Positions 10,049 through 22,180 of a stretch of 64,000 nucleotides of DNA are shown one piece after another (position 1 is the stretch's first letter; the number at the start of each line of letters is the position of its first letter). The notes beneath the pieces were generated by a model. It worked only from the letters and a program-made list of their open reading frames with translations. It was not told the DNA's origin and searched no databases. The translations under genes and the position numbers were made by a program. The stretch comes from Hevea brasiliensis. Lineage: Eukaryota; Streptophyta; Magnoliopsida; Malpighiales; Euphorbiaceae. Location: the NCBI RefSeq assembly GCF_030052815.1, contig NW_026614723.1, positions 62,001-126,000 of the forward strand, given 5' to 3'.

Positions 10049-10440
10049 AAAAGGGGGAGATATATAGCTAGTGGATGAATTAGCTAAGTGGATAAACAAT
10101 TCCAAATTTTAAGCTTTAAACATGATATATAAATGATGATTTAGTGGGATACATGTTTTGGGTATACTTATGTGATGCTTCTTGGTAATCCTTTGACACA
10201 TATTCTGAATTGTTTTTGATATAAAAATAACTTTGCATCATCATTCACCTAGGACTCATGACATTGCATTCATTGAGTCCAAGCCTCTCTTATGTGCTCT
10301 TCAAATTCTATTTAGTAAGGCACAAACTGTTTTTGAAAGGGAGAGTACATTAAGGGGGAGAATTTCTGAAAAACACACACTTGACTTGTGCTTAATTTTT
10401 CTCATCCACTAATTCTTTATCATCATCAAAAAGGGAGAGA
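10049..10440 (+). other. multiple polypurine tracts of the Sirevirus
   Basis: AAAAGGGGGAGA at 10049, GAAAGGGAGAG at 10335, AAGGGGGAGAA at 10362 and AAAAAGGGAGAGA at 10428, the last directly before the LTR. Repeated polypurine tracts upstream of the 3' LTR are a described Sirevirus trait. Confidence 0.7.
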
Positions 10441-10441
10441 T

Positions 10442-11895
10442 TATTGGACCTAGGTGTCTTAACCCATATTTTGATGATAATAAACAATTAATGTGCTACT
10501 AATATACTTTGGAAGTGTTTGTGTTGTGTTTGTAGGCTATAGATGCAAAATTGCCAAATTGCTTCAAATCAAGATTAAGGAAGAGCAACATAAGAACATA
10601 AGGAAGCAAACATTTATGGGAACCTACAATGTAACTTTTATTTATTTTATATCTTGTAAATCCCATTTTGTTAATTATGTTGGCTCAAGTCTAGTTGGTA
10701 TTAAGAATATCTTGTTCAACTTAATTTTCACCTAATTTTTTATCAAGGGAAAATTAAATAATTTTTCAAAAATGAAAAATTAATTTTGAAAAGCATTTTA
10801 GTTGCAAAATACATTGAATTAGCTTTCCAATTGTTCAAACGGTTCAAAAATCTGAGTTCGGATAAAAAATTTATGAGTTTTTTAAACTCTTAATTTCTTA
10901 GTGTCTTTACTTATAACTTTTTCTTGACCAAGGGGGACTAAAATAAAATTTTCACATTTGATAAATGCAAATTTGTTTTTGAAAGTGCTTTCATTGAAAA
11001 TTTTATGAAATTAGCTTTCCAACGGTTCAAATGGATCAAAAATCCAAGTTCCGATCAAAAAGTTATGTCTTTCCGAAGTCGAAGTGTCCTTTTGACACTT
11101 TCTGTCTAGAGAGCACTTTGGCAACTAAAAGTGGGAACTTTGGCTGCCAAAGTTTACTCTTTAAATCATGGTTTTTGAGCGTTAAAAGTCATTTTTTCTA
11201 GAGAGTACTCCGACAGCCGAAAGTGGGAACTTCTGCAGCCAAAAGTGACTTTTCAAAAGCTATTTCTTTTTTGCACTTCAACCTTTAGTAGCCAAAGTAA
11301 ATAACTCTGGCAACTGAACTTGGGTTTTACAACTCAATAAAATAGAGCTTTGGGTAGTTGAACGGCTAGTTTTGCATTTAATGCATCCCCAATGGCTATT
11401 TTCTTGCAAAAATTATAAATAGGCACTATTTATTACTGGAAACAAGTTTTGACAATAATAATCTTTTGGAAATTTATTGTGTTCTAAAGATTTTCTTCAT
11501 TCTCTCTCTCTAGAACTTGAGCTACCATAGTTAATGTTGAGAACTTGATATTTGAGTTTTGAGAGTTTATTCAAGGTTATTGTGAGCACTTAATGTAATT
11601 TTGAGTGTGATAGAGCTTTAAATAGCTCTTGAGTGTAAAGAGATTTATAAAAGAGCAAGGGTTTGCTTTTGTGGTGATTGTAAGGTACTTATTCTTACCC
11701 AAAGAAGAATTTTAGTGGAGTTAACTCTCAAGGAGGGCCTTAAGGAGAGGACGTAGGCTTGGGATAGTCGAAACTCTATAAATCTCTTGTGTTATCATTC
11801 TTCCTTTTCTCTTCTTTGTGTTTAAATTTCTTTTAATCTTTAATTTTGCAATTAGAACCTAATTTAGCCCCCCTCTTGGGTTGCTACAAGGGACA
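10442..11895 (+). repeat. Sirevirus 3' LTR
   Basis: Starts TATTGGACCTAGG (expected TGTTGG, G to A) after the last polypurine tract and ends CTACAAGGGACA. About 1.45 kb. Near 11110-11280 it has repeated GTGGGAACTT...GCCAAAG words. The end could also be placed at 11886. Confidence 0.7.
11414..11422 (+). promoter_or_regulatory. TATA box of the Sirevirus LTR
   Basis: TATAAATAG about 970 bp into the LTR, followed by a CT-rich tract (TTCTCTCTCTC near 11500), as expected around the start of R. Confidence 0.6.
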
Positions 11896-12359
11896 ATAGT
11901 AAGCATCTTCTTGCTTAACACAGGTTTTGAAATGGACTTGGGCCTGTACACACCTTGGGTTTATGCATAGGCTTAGGTTCATCTCAACTACCATTAGAAC
12001 TTATGGTTTGAACTGTAAGGTTATAAATCCAGTACAACAAAAATCTACGGAGTACCTAGGGCTGAAATCTATGGCTCATAAGCTTCATCGGGTAGGAAAA
12101 GAGTCACCCATGCGAGAGCTTGTCCATTACACACAACGGCCGGAGCTGTGGCTCTTTTATATACTCGAAGGTACGGGTATGGGGTGCTAGGATTCACCAT
12201 TTCATCATAGCTCGAGTAGAATTATGGTCTCCTTGGCTAGTACTAATGGGGCTAAAAAGGATAAGGGTGATCCGTGTGATAGTGTAGTGCAATGCAAAAA
12301 GTTTAACAGAGGAATAATATTAGAGTAATAGAAACATGTTGGAGTAACTATCCATTTAG

Positions 12360-12377
12360 TCCCTAGTGGAGTCGCCA
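12360..12377 (-). promoter_or_regulatory. primer-binding site of T2 (tRNA-Arg type)
   Basis: Minus strand TGGCGACTCCACTAGGGA, 3 nt from the LTR end, exactly as in T1. Confidence 0.8.
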
Positions 12378-12758
12378 AACTGTAGGAGCCGAGGCGTGAG
12401 GCGAAATATCATCCACTAAAATTATATAAAATGCACCAAGTAATGCCCAGGAAAGATGGTGGAGTCACAATGGTCTCACTTAAGTACAACCTCCTTAGAC
12501 AACATTTTCTAGACATGCACTTCATACAATCCTAATAGAATCAAATCATTAGTAAGTACCATCTTCCCATAACACTACCACGATACTAAGGATTTATGCC
12601 ACGAAGGCATAGATAAACAAGAATCGCCACCCAGGTAAAAACCACGACATATTTAGTGTTTCTTCCGAGGGTAATAGATGGCAACTTACTCCTTGCAGAG
12701 TTTCCACAACCGTCATTACCATAACCCAATGTCTAGATTCGGGATAATGGGTATGTAA

Positions 12759-12779
12759 GGGGAAGGTGTTAGGCACCCC
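12759..12779 (-). other. conserved U5/R block shared with T1
   Basis: Same 21 bases as 3778-3798. Followed by TTACGCCTGGTC; the upstream TTCGGG...GTA is also loosely shared. Confidence 0.65.
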
Positions 12780-14640
12780 TTACGCCTGGTCTAACCTCAT
12801 TAATTCGAGTGTCAACCCTCTACTAATGTTTCTAGAAGTCTTATTTATTATTCCTTTATTAAACTTTATCTTAAAAATGCAATTCAAATCCTACACACGC
12901 AAGTAATTCACAAAAGGGTTGTTGTTTACAAATAATTTTTATGCACAAGTAATTCATATCTATGGGGTTGCTAATTATTTAAATGATATTTACCAGAATA
13001 CTAAAATTAATTTATTATTGATAATTTAATTTACAAACAAATTCAATTTCAAATAACCCTAAATTTCTATTTTACCTAATTAATTACCAAGTTACCATAA
13101 GGATAATTAAACTAAATTAATTATGTACATGAGTAATTTATTCTAATATCACATAAGGCCTAGAAAATCAGAACCTAATAAAGATTTCTAACATGTAAAT
13201 TTATTTTACAATTACCAAGTATTAAATTAAATTTATTTTACATGCCAAGGTTAGTTTAATTTACAAACAAGATTAATTTTAATTTATAAAGTATTTATTT
13301 AAATTAATTATATGCAAAAGTCAATTAAATTAAAACAAAGTTAATTTTAATTTACCAAATAAAAACCTATTATTACTACAATTTTATGCCAATGGTTATT
13401 CTAGGAATTTAGGATTACTTACTTGTTAGTAATTGTAATTGTCATTGGGGCAAGCTACCCTTAAAAAAGGGTCTTCTCTTCTAGTATGGCAATGATATCC
13501 CTGACTTACTCTCATTTAGCTCCATATAAGCTCCATGTAAATGCCCTCTTTGCTACTTACCTTAAAGTTACGTACCAATTTTGTTTGTAATAAAAATAAA
13601 GAAACTAAAAAATAAAGAACTAAAGAAAATAAGAAAATACTAATAACAATTCATATTTGATTTTAACTCTAGTCTACTAAGGCGTTAAAATTTCTAATTA
13701 GTTATAACTACTTAAGGGTCCAGGTCTTTTAACATGATCCAAACACTTCTTGGATTAAGAGAACTCAAAAAAATAAATCAAATATCAATTAGAACTCAAG
13801 AACACACAAGAACATACATAAATATATAATTCTCAGATTCTGGCAGATTGATAGTAGGAAGAAATTTAATTTTTGAAAAATACTTATACATGCCTAAAAA
13901 TCATGAAAAAAATTACAGAAGATAGCCAAAACATCATATAACATCATAAAATTTATAGATTAAACAAAACCTTAGCCAAATAATCTACACAAATCGTAAA
14001 TTTTCCTGATGATAGAATTGCACTATTTTTTTGTAAAATTCATAACTCACAAACCATAACAGATATGAATGCGAAACTAATTGGAAAAGATTCACAAGAT
14101 TTCAAACTTAATTTTAGATACCATATTTGCACAAAAATATTAAGAAACAAGGGAGATATGGGCTCCACAAATCGGGTATCCTGCAAATTGGATTTTACAG
14201 GAACACTAACTTCAAATAGCCATAACTTACAAAATATTAAAGCTTTTTTAGCAATTCTTGAGCCTAAAATTAATAGAATTTCATGTGCAATATAAATATA
14301 CTTTTTTAAAATTTTTTTACAGATTCAAAAAATAAAGAAAAATAATAAAAATATGAGAGATAGAAAACTAAACATGTGCAGAGTTGTGTATCCCCTCAAA
14401 CTAAACATGATTACATGATTTATATCAACATACAAAATAAATTAGAAACAAGAAACATATAATTAAATATTACATGGCATAGATCTTGAAAAGAAAAATA
14501 AAAGAACTAACCTTCAAGAAATATTGCAAGAAAGAAAGAAGAACTAAAAGAAATTTTGACAATTTCTCTCTTTAAAAATTTTTCCTTTATTTTTTATTAT
14601 TCTTCTCCTCCTTCCCACACATTTTTTTTTTCAATAGGGT

Positions 14641-14647
14641 ATTTATA
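14641..14647 (-). promoter_or_regulatory. TATA box of the T2 LTR
   Basis: Minus strand CCCTATAAATACCC. It lies just downstream (in the element's sense) of the duplicated U3 block, so transcription should start near 14610. Confidence 0.65.
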
Positions 14648-14660
14648 GGGTTTTGGAAGA

Positions 14661-14966
14661 GAGGTGTGATAGGGTTTAGAGTCCTAGGGTGATAAAGTTC
14701 AGATAACTCAAACAACTAGGATTGCAGAATTTGGGTGAGACTGCGATACGAATGAAGAGTTTCAACCAATAGGAAGAGAGGGGAAGGGGAAGGCACCAAT
14801 AGGGAGTGAGGAAGAGGTGTGGTAGGGTTTGAAGTCCTAGTGTGATAAGGTTCAGATAACTTAAACAACTGTGATTGAAGAATTTGGGTGAGATTGGGAT
14901 AAGAGTGAGGTATTCCAACCAATAGGAAGATAGGGAAAGGGGGTGGTACCAATAGGGAGTAAGGAA
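14661..14966. repeat. 153-bp U3 duplication with four CCAAT words
   Basis: GTCCTAG starts at 14681 and 14834; both units then have GTTCAGATAACT, AAACAACT, GAATTTGGGTGAGA and two ACCAATAGG words. They differ at scattered bases. Being upstream of the TATA box, this looks like a duplicated enhancer region. Confidence 0.85.
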
Positions 14967-15352
14967 AAGAGTGGGGCCAAAGTGGGAGAGAGAGTTTGCA
15001 TGGGAGAGGGATAGAGAAAAAGATATTTTCTTATTTTAATTTTCAAAAAGTAAATTAAATAGATCCTATTTAAAATTCCTTAGTAGGCTTTTTTAGGCCC
15101 ATAGGGCCCAATTAAACTTAATTAGGTACATTTAAAAACTACCCATATTAAATCTAAATAAAATAAAATTTTATTTAAATTTAATTAAATTCACTTCCCA
15201 AAAAAAACATATTATTTTTTTTTTCAAGATAATGCCACGGAATTAATAATTCAACTCCATGCCTCCAATTACATTTTACAGTCATATAATTTTTCATCAT
15301 CAGGTTTTCCACAACCTCAATGCACATACTCATCACAAAATAAGGGTCTACA

Positions 15353-15584
15353 CAGCTGCTTTTATGGACCTAATGAACACAATTTTTAGGCCATATCTAG
15401 ATCAATTTATTGTGGTTTTCATTGATGATATTTTGGTGTATTCGAAGAATGCAGAGGAGCATGACAAGCACCTGAGAATTGTGCTGCAGACTTTGAGGGA
15501 GAAATAGCTGTATGTCTAACTTTCTAAATGTGAATTTTGGCAGAACGAAATTGCCTTTTTGGGTCATATTGTATCAGCATAGGG
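15353..15584 (+). pseudogene. Ty3 reverse-transcriptase fragment
   Basis: Starts mid-gene with AAFMDLMN and carries the catalytic [10 protein letters not shown] motif, then LSKCEFWQNEIAFLGHIVSA. There are stops in EK*LYV*LSK and before GV. It ends at the TGTAACATTCC start of an LTR at 15585. Orientation is opposite to T2, which is inserted just before it. The family resembles the chromovirus RTs further right. Confidence 0.85.
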
Positions 15585-17214
15585 TGTAACATTCCTAATT
15601 TTTAAATTATTATCATTATTTTTTTTTTATTCTAACCCTGGTATTGTGGACTTCGCGTATGTACTTTCATTTCGTGGAAATTCGATCGTCGCCCAGATCT
15701 GTAATTTTGGGCCGAGCAGATAAGCTGCAGGAACCATTTCAGAACCAGGTCAAGATTAGAGGCTACCCCACCATTTTCAGACGTTCTGGACACGTTCTAG
15801 TTGTCAGATTTGGCATAGGTAAACTCGAACTCTACATTACTCAATTTTTGCCTTGTACTGGGTTAGAGTAAAATTTATAAAATATTCGTAGATGATAAGA
15901 AAATTACGATTCCTATTGCAATAGTCTTATAATATTGTTAAGGACCGCGGGGTAGGTTTATAGAATTTTCAAAGTTAGTTTGGATAATTTTAAAAAATAT
16001 TAGTTTTGAAGTCTTATAATTGAGTTGTCTGATGGTGTGATTATTGCCTCGTTTGGAGGGCCTAAGAGGAGCCATATAATGATGATGAGATATGGATTGA
16101 GTTTAGAAGTGTTATTTGAACCGTTTTATAGGTTGGATAAGTCCTAGGTATACTCCTCTGCTGAATTTTCGGCACGACTTAGGACATCTTTGGTCTTTTC
16201 TTAGTTTGTATTGAGTCAAATGTATTAAATAATTGTAATAAAATTGACAGGTGAGCTGAGATAACCTTCCTCCTCCGCCTAGCCGCCACAGTGACTTCGG
16301 TTAAGTCTGTGAGTAAAATATTAATTTTAATTGTAATTTCGATATTATTATATGTTCAAGTATGTCCATGCATCACTTATAAATATGTATCTATGTAGTT
16401 AAACACTAGGCACATTTTATATTGCATTCATAATTGTTAAAGTGCCATAGATGTTATTTGTGGTAATTTGGAGCAGTTTGTGTGCGTGGCGTATGTGTGG
16501 TATGGTATTGGATATGGACAGGACGGGTAGACACGGATTGAGAGACATTCACTGGGACTCTGCATTTGGTTTATTAAGCAAAAGTCCTGCTTGAGAGACA
16601 CTCGCTGGCAGAGGTTGGATTAAGAGGGCTGTATAAGGGATCAGCTCCCATATATGTATTGTTTGATAGTAATGGGTGTGTGAGTGCTCCAAATTGCCTT
16701 TTTGCTGTTATGATATGAAAATTATGACGATATTGCATTTCACTCCACATGGTGCATTAGCTTTAGATAGCTATAGAGATTATGGTTAAAATTGATATTT
16801 TACTCTCTGAGTCGAACGCTCACTCCTGTTCATCTATTTTTCCAAGCTATAGGAGGATTATTTGTTGTGGCTAACCTGCTCTTCTTCTTCGCAGGTCCAT
16901 TAATAGTATTTAATGTATTTTGTACAATTGAGTTAAATTTTAGACTCCGCATGTGTTAGAAGCACTTATTTTTATTTTGGGCCTGTATTATAAAAGTTAT
17001 GTTGGACCTGTAAAATTATTAACTGTATGCATGATGGGATTGGATGAGGGAGCTGAGCTCCTATTTGAGTTATGACATTTTGATTATGTTAAGGGCAAGC
17101 TGAGCTCCCTATTTTATTATATATTGTGTTTATAGGTCTGGCGAGTCAAAAACTCTCTTTTGAATGGTCCATTTTATTGTCGGACTCTGTCTAGTTGAAT
17201 TCTCACTGAAAGAG
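15585..17214 (+). repeat. chromovirus-like LTR, 3' end lost
   Basis: Begins TGTAACATTCC right inside the RT frame. Carries known chromovirus LTR text such as GTCGAACGCTCACTCCTGTT near 16808 and CTTCTTCTTCGCAGG near 16880, and TTATAGGTCTGGCGAGTC near 17130. No TTACA end is found before the LINE tail, so it is truncated near 17214. Confidence 0.6.
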
Positions 17215-17605
17215 TCATATGTGTCTAAAATAAGAGTTATGGAGATGAGAATGTTAAGGTGGATGAGTTGCCATACTAGACTAGATAAAATCCATAATGA
17301 GAGTATTAGAGAAAAAGTATGAGTAGTGCCAATTGAGGATAAGTTGAGAGAAGGGAGATTGAGGTGGTTTGGTCATGTGAAGCATAGACATACGGAGGCT
17401 TCAATTAGACAAGTAGAGCACATTAGGTTAGAGGATAGAAATAAAAGAATGGGTAGACCTAAACTGATTTGAAGAAAAGTAGTACAATATAACTTAGAAG
17501 TATTGCACATTTCCGAAGATTTAACTCAAAATCATTTAGAGTGGAGTAAAAGAATCCATATAGCCGACCCCAAATTTTTGGGATAAAGACTTAGTTAAGT
17601 TGTAG
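17215..17605 (+). mobile_element. LINE (L1-type) 3' end fragment
   Basis: Translates as the C-terminal part of a plant LINE reverse transcriptase: MEMRMLRWMSCHTRLDKI, then EGRLRWFGHVKHR, GRPKLI, and ADPKFLG before the stop at ~17583. Two in-frame stops show it is dead. The 5' end is missing, as is usual for LINE copies. Confidence 0.8.
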
Positions 17606-17949
17606 AGTACATTTAATACTATAAATACATGTTATTTAATTATTTTACTAGAGAATTTATTTTTATGCATATTATAATTGAAAATTAATAAAAAAAATTG
17701 ATATTTGTTCATCTTCCCTTTCTGAATATTTCTTGTGTTTGCATGACATATACATTGAAGGTGCCAACAGAATACTTGTCCTTCACTTAAACCACCAACA
17801 AAACACAAAATAACCAAACTTGTTGTCCTGCAACACAAATCTGCAACTTCAATTTCCAAATTAAGGGTTAGGATATGAACGTTTGAACTATGCCTTGTTG
17901 CTTTGATTAAGAAAAAAATAAAAAAATAAAAAAAGAAAGAAAGAAAAAC
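17606..17949 (-). other. 3' flank of the F-box gene
   Basis: No gene recognised. AT-rich, with A-rich runs at 17900-17945. Probably holds the F-box 3'UTR and polyadenylation region. Confidence 0.4.
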
Positions 17950-19094
17950 CTATGCCTTGTTGAGTAAAGGGACCAAGCTCATTGAGTAAGGAAGCACAGT
18001 AGGACAAAACATGGAATTCGTACCAAACTTTGAAATGTCACAGACTTCATCCATCTTACACCTCTCAATGTGATATAAGTAGATAGTGTTTGATACCCTC
18101 AACAATAGGACCCCATCTTTGAAGGCTAAGGGATCCATCCATGGGTTACCAGTCAGCCGCTGCTTCACTCTCTCCTGTAAGTTGTAGAAAAACTGACCAT
18201 GTTCCTGTTCCATCGCCGCAAGAGTTTTGCAGTGCTTCATTGACCATTTGCAGTCAAAATAATCCTCAAGAAACCACACATGAAGTCCTTCTTCGGAGAT
18301 CATTATATAATGTAAGCAGCCTTTAGAGTCTCAATGCAAGACTCAGGTACACTATTGAGTTCCATAGCAGGAAGTGGTGCTGAAATCAACCAAGCGAACT
18401 CGTTTTCAACATTAAATGTGAGGATCTGATCACCATCAGTAAGCCAGTGTAAGATCCCTCCAATGAAAACACCTTTGTTCTTGTACAAATTGCTGTTGCA
18501 CCAACAAATCTCCTTTGATAGTTTCCAGCTCCTAGTCTTTGAAGAATATATTTCAAATGAGAAGTAGAATTCTTCCTGCTCAGTCTCTGATTGTGAAACG
18601 CTAACCAGTTTGAAATTTGCTGAATTGTCTGAAAAATCCTGAAAGGGATCAAATGCCAGAGCAATGCTTTTTTCTTTGTCAGGTTCAGCCCAGTCTAGTT
18701 TAATCCATTCCTTGTTCAAGGGGTTGCAGACAAAGATAGCTGGCTGCTCAAAAGGAAAGCAACTTCGACAACAAAATAGCCCATTGCAGGATGTTAAGAG
18801 AACAACATCCTGAGGGAGGAAATCAAAGACTTTTTTGTGCAATTCAGCTCCTTCCCATTTCATAGGAATGTAGTTGATAATTACAATGTCATCCTGGCAC
18901 CACTGGAACCTCTGCTGGAAGAAGAAACCTGATAGTGGTTGTATTCTTTGTGACTGAACTTGGATAAAGGAAGGATCGGTTACCAGTTGGTGCCAGCCTT
19001 TTGAAACAAACTTCAACTCAACCAAATCCTTTGTTGGTAATCGGGAGAGCACATCAAAAGGAATGTCAGTGTTCAAGTTCCCAAACTTATCCAT
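17950..19094 (-). CDS. F-box/FBA protein, split by a small frameshift
   Basis: ATG at 19094 opens a 263-codon frame ending TAA at 18303; a second frame begins ATG at 18303 and runs 117 codons to TAG at 17950. Residues ~8-45 are the F-box (IPFDVLSRLPTKDLVELKFV, SKGWHQLV), which binds Skp1 in an SCF ubiquitin ligase. The rest is the F-box-associated region (LTSCNGLFCC, VCNPLNKEW, SFEIYSSKTRSW, GVFIGGILHWL, then GLHVWFLEDYF, W). Together about 380 residues, the usual family size. At the join the sequence reads ATTATATAATG; two extra bases (TA) or five would explain the break. It may be a recent pseudogene or a read error. The substrate is unknown. It is the only host gene seen here. Confidence 0.85.
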
Positions 19095-20312
19095 TTCCTA
19101 ATGCAGAAAACAAAACAAAATGATGAGACATTGCATGTTCGTTCATAACTCATCAATAATTTATGCAAATTATGTTAAATTATACTTCTTCATTGATTAG
19201 GGACTAAAGGAACCAACAATCAGATAGAGAGACCTTGAAATGTATTTATTACTCGGTTTGTTAACAATTTCATTTTCTTTCCATGCTAGCAAACACAAAG
19301 TCTTCTTTCTGAATTCTATGCAGGGAAACATCTAGTCAGCTTGTGGATGGAAGATTCCAGACTGTGGTAGTATGTATAGTATATATCTTATAGAGAATTG
19401 GGAAATCTCAAAAGCCACAACATATCAGCAGATGTTGGCGTGAGACGGTAACCCAAATAGAACTCTCTTATTTACTTGACAAATTTGGCTAAACAGATTA
19501 CTCAAAATCCTTTTTAATGATCCTTGAATTAAATTTCCCTCATCCCTTTTCACTAAAAACAAAAAAAGAAAGAAAAGAAAAGAAAAAGACACTCATTGAT
19601 TTTCTTCTTCATGGGATGAAGAATGGTTAAAGATGAGTATAGAAGGTCCATAAGATGCAGTGAGAGGGTTGAGTGGCAAAGCCTTTGTGAAAAGTACTAT
19701 CTCTGTGTAGCTTGTCTATCCAAAATCCTGCCCTGTTTGGCAGCTAAGAAAGAAAACAATAGAAAAGGAAAAATCATCTTATTTTCTTGTACCTAAAACA
19801 GAGTATATATTGGATGACTGCATTTATTATTTTTCACATTTGATGCAATAAAAACACAAAAGGAAATTAGAGTTTTTATAGTAATTTTATTTTTCGCTTA
19901 AAAATTATCATCAAATAAATCGTTGAAGTTAGTAATGATAGAAGAAACCAAAAGAAATACAAAATCCTAAAGAAACCCAGAAAGGGAGATAGACAAACTT
20001 TAAATATTCAAATTAAAATAGTAGGCTTCTATTCATTTTCCTAAATGCTTTTCATTTTCTTGCCAATCAAACAGGGCTTAAACTCACTAATGCTTCTAAA
20101 CCAGTTTTTAAAAAATGGGATATCAGTGAATCACCATTGAAAGAAAACCGCATGGTATACATAAGAAAAATACATAAGAAAAATACCATAACAATCAAAA
20201 GAAAAACCAAGCAGAACTGTGTTTTCTCACGGTTTCTTGCCAAGCACGTAGCAGAGACACCAGCACCACCATGCACCAAGCTATTCTCACTTTCTTTGCT
20301 CTCCCTATCCCT
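19095..20312 (-). promoter_or_regulatory. F-box gene 5' region with a likely 5'UTR intron
   Basis: Directly upstream of the ATG the minus strand reads TTTTGTTTTCTGCATTAG then GAAATGG, a good 3' splice site with a CTCAT branch-like word ~25 nt before. The nearest convincing TATA box is ~1.2 kb away, so a 5'UTR intron of ~1.1 kb is plausible; a donor ACC|GTGAGA near 20230 would fit. No LTR or coding likeness is visible. Confidence 0.35.
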
Positions 20313-20322
20313 ATATAGGAAG
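20313..20322 (-). promoter_or_regulatory. candidate TATA box for the F-box gene
   Basis: Minus strand CCTATATAGG, followed by a purine-rich stretch. Confidence 0.35.
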
Positions 20323-20340
20323 CGATAGTGAAAAAGAAAG

Positions 20341-20899
20341 ATCTCTCTCTGTCTAACGTAACAAAATGTGCATTCTGTAGCGCCAGTAGGTTAGCAGTAG
20401 CTCAGCATGTAGGCAGGTACTGGGAGACGGTACAGATGCCAAAAGGTCTCACTTGGGTGTATCGAGGTTCAATATTACGATACTTCAAATAATCTGATCA
20501 ACGGCTGTGATGGGAGGGACTTGATGCTCTAAGCTAGCACCCAAAACACGGGGATTACACCGAGGACTTCTTTGCACCAAGGAGAGAGAGGGAGAGAGTG
20601 CACGCGCATTGAGGGGCGTGACAAAAAATAGAAACGTGGCTTGTTGTCGGGAAGTGGCTAGGATGTTTTAAGCCCAGGGAAAAAGTGATGCTAGTCTATT
20701 TTGATTATAATCCAAAAATTGAACCGTTTTAATTAAGTTTCTTTTTTTATTTAAATAATATACTTTAATTATTATTTTTCAGAAATTTTAATTTTTAATT
20801 CAATCAAAAGTATTTAGCTGATTGAAATGAGTTACTATTAGGAATAGCTTTCATTAATTATTGGTAGATTCATTAATCATATAAATTTTTAATCTATTT
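20341..20899. other. upstream intergenic DNA
   Basis: Contains a GA-rich microsatellite at 20579-20602 and, from 20700, AT-rich DNA. No gene seen. Not LTR-like until 20900. Confidence 0.4.
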
Positions 20900-22180
20900 T
20901 GTGATATTACTCACTCGTCTATAGTGTAGTCGAGCAATATATGTCACACTCGGTATAGAAGCATCAATCTTATTTTACTTTATTTTTTTAATAATTTTAT
21001 TCTTATTATATTTTAATATCAATTATTTTTCTATGAAAAAATCAGCGAAATTTCTCCTATTTTATTTTTGTTTGATATATTTTACTATTCACTTACTTGA
21101 AATTGTTCAATAATATTCTACAATAAAAATCACATCAATTATTCTCATAATCATCTCATATTTCATTAATCATCTATATATTTCAATTTTGTCTTCAAAC
21201 CCATACAATCTCATTCATACTCAAATTACATAAGCAAAATTTTCAAATTTCATTAATTTACATGCTTTACAAAATAATTACATAATTTCATAATTTACAT
21301 GATATATAAATTACTTACGTATGAAAAAACTACTTTATTAATTTACATCACATTCCTATTAATTATATTTTCATAATCTACATTATAATACTATAACTAA
21401 GCATTTTATACAACATACAAATTATAACCTATATGGGCTCTATCTATATGCATTGCTGAGGAGGTGACAACTTTGAATACTCTACAGATCAGAACTCTAA
21501 AATCTCTGTTTAATATTCGTTGACTTTACCTTCAGTATCTGCGCGAGGAAACAAATCCATCGTGCTAAGCATAGCTGCTTAGTGGTGCAATAATATAATA
21601 AAGAAAATAATATACAAATAAAGATAAATATAAAATAAAATTCGGATTATTAAGATTTATTTATACTTCACATGCGATTTCTAAACTTTAATATGTTTTA
21701 TCCTAATTTAGTCTTCTTTGGAAGTGTTTTTTTCGCAAATAGACAGTAATAATGTACAATAGAAAAATAATCTAAAAATAATAAATTTATGCTTATATTA
21801 TTATGTAAGTCACATTTACAATATTTATTTATGTTATAATTTCCTTTGCTAATATTTTAGCATTTTCTCAATACTTTCTAGGTTGTTTCAGATTATTTCA
21901 TAATAAGTAAATTTTAATATCAGTCCAGTTCATTTCGATTCTTTTTAATAAATAACTATTCTAATTTATTTTAGATCATCTTACTCATTTATTTTATTCA
22001 ATTTCTAATATTTTTAATTGCTAATATTCTTAACTTATTTCAATAAATTTCACTGTCCAAGTAACCTATGACAGCTGACTAAACTAGATAACGAGTCGTT
22101 GGCACTGGACACCGCGGTGCCTCAGGCCGTCATACCATGGGACGCGTAAACTCAGTATGTCAACCACGTATGCAGTTAGT

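Larger units (their letters stand above)
9687..11895 (+). mobile_element. Sirevirus (Ty1/copia) 3' end
   Basis: Holds the non-coding tract that follows pol in Sireviruses, several polypurine tracts, and the 3' LTR. No coding part remains in the window; T1 cuts it at 9687. GATGATGCCAAAAGGGGGAG and CATCATCAAAAAGGGAGAG around the LTR start, and TAGCCCCCCTCTTGGG before its end, are characteristic of SIRE/Maximus-type elements. Confidence 0.75.
11896..15352 (-). mobile_element. Tat-type Ty3 element T2, 5' end
   Basis: Comprises an LTR (15352 to 12381), a primer site identical to that of T1, and ~460 bp of leader (12359-11896) with no gene seen. The Sirevirus LTR ends at 11895, so the rest of T2 is expected left of the window. 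It shares the primer site and the GGTGTTAGGCACCCC block with T1; the LTRs look otherwise different and T2's is half as long. Confidence 0.75.
12381..15352 (-). repeat. 5' LTR of T2, ~3.0 kb
   Basis: Plus strand begins TGTAGGAGCC and ends AAGGGTCTACA, giving TGTAG/CTACA inverted ends. The right end interrupts a reverse-transcriptase frame at 15353, a clean insertion junction. Much of 12840-14600 is very AT-rich and without genes. Confidence 0.8.

Noticed and set aside
9687..10440. Envelope-like gene of the Sirevirus
   Set aside because: No open frame or coiled coil/transmembrane pattern could be followed; only the non-coding tail is present.
14676..15046. Three overlapping minus-strand frames with LLPIG repeats
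   Set aside because: They arise from the 153-bp U3 duplication and lie upstream of the TATA box.
18141..18326. Plus-strand frame of 61 codons
   Set aside because: Antisense of the F-box gene.
20067..20328. Small frames near the F-box promoter with a hydrophobic segment
   Set aside because: AT-rich chance frames; the region better fits a 5'UTR and intron.
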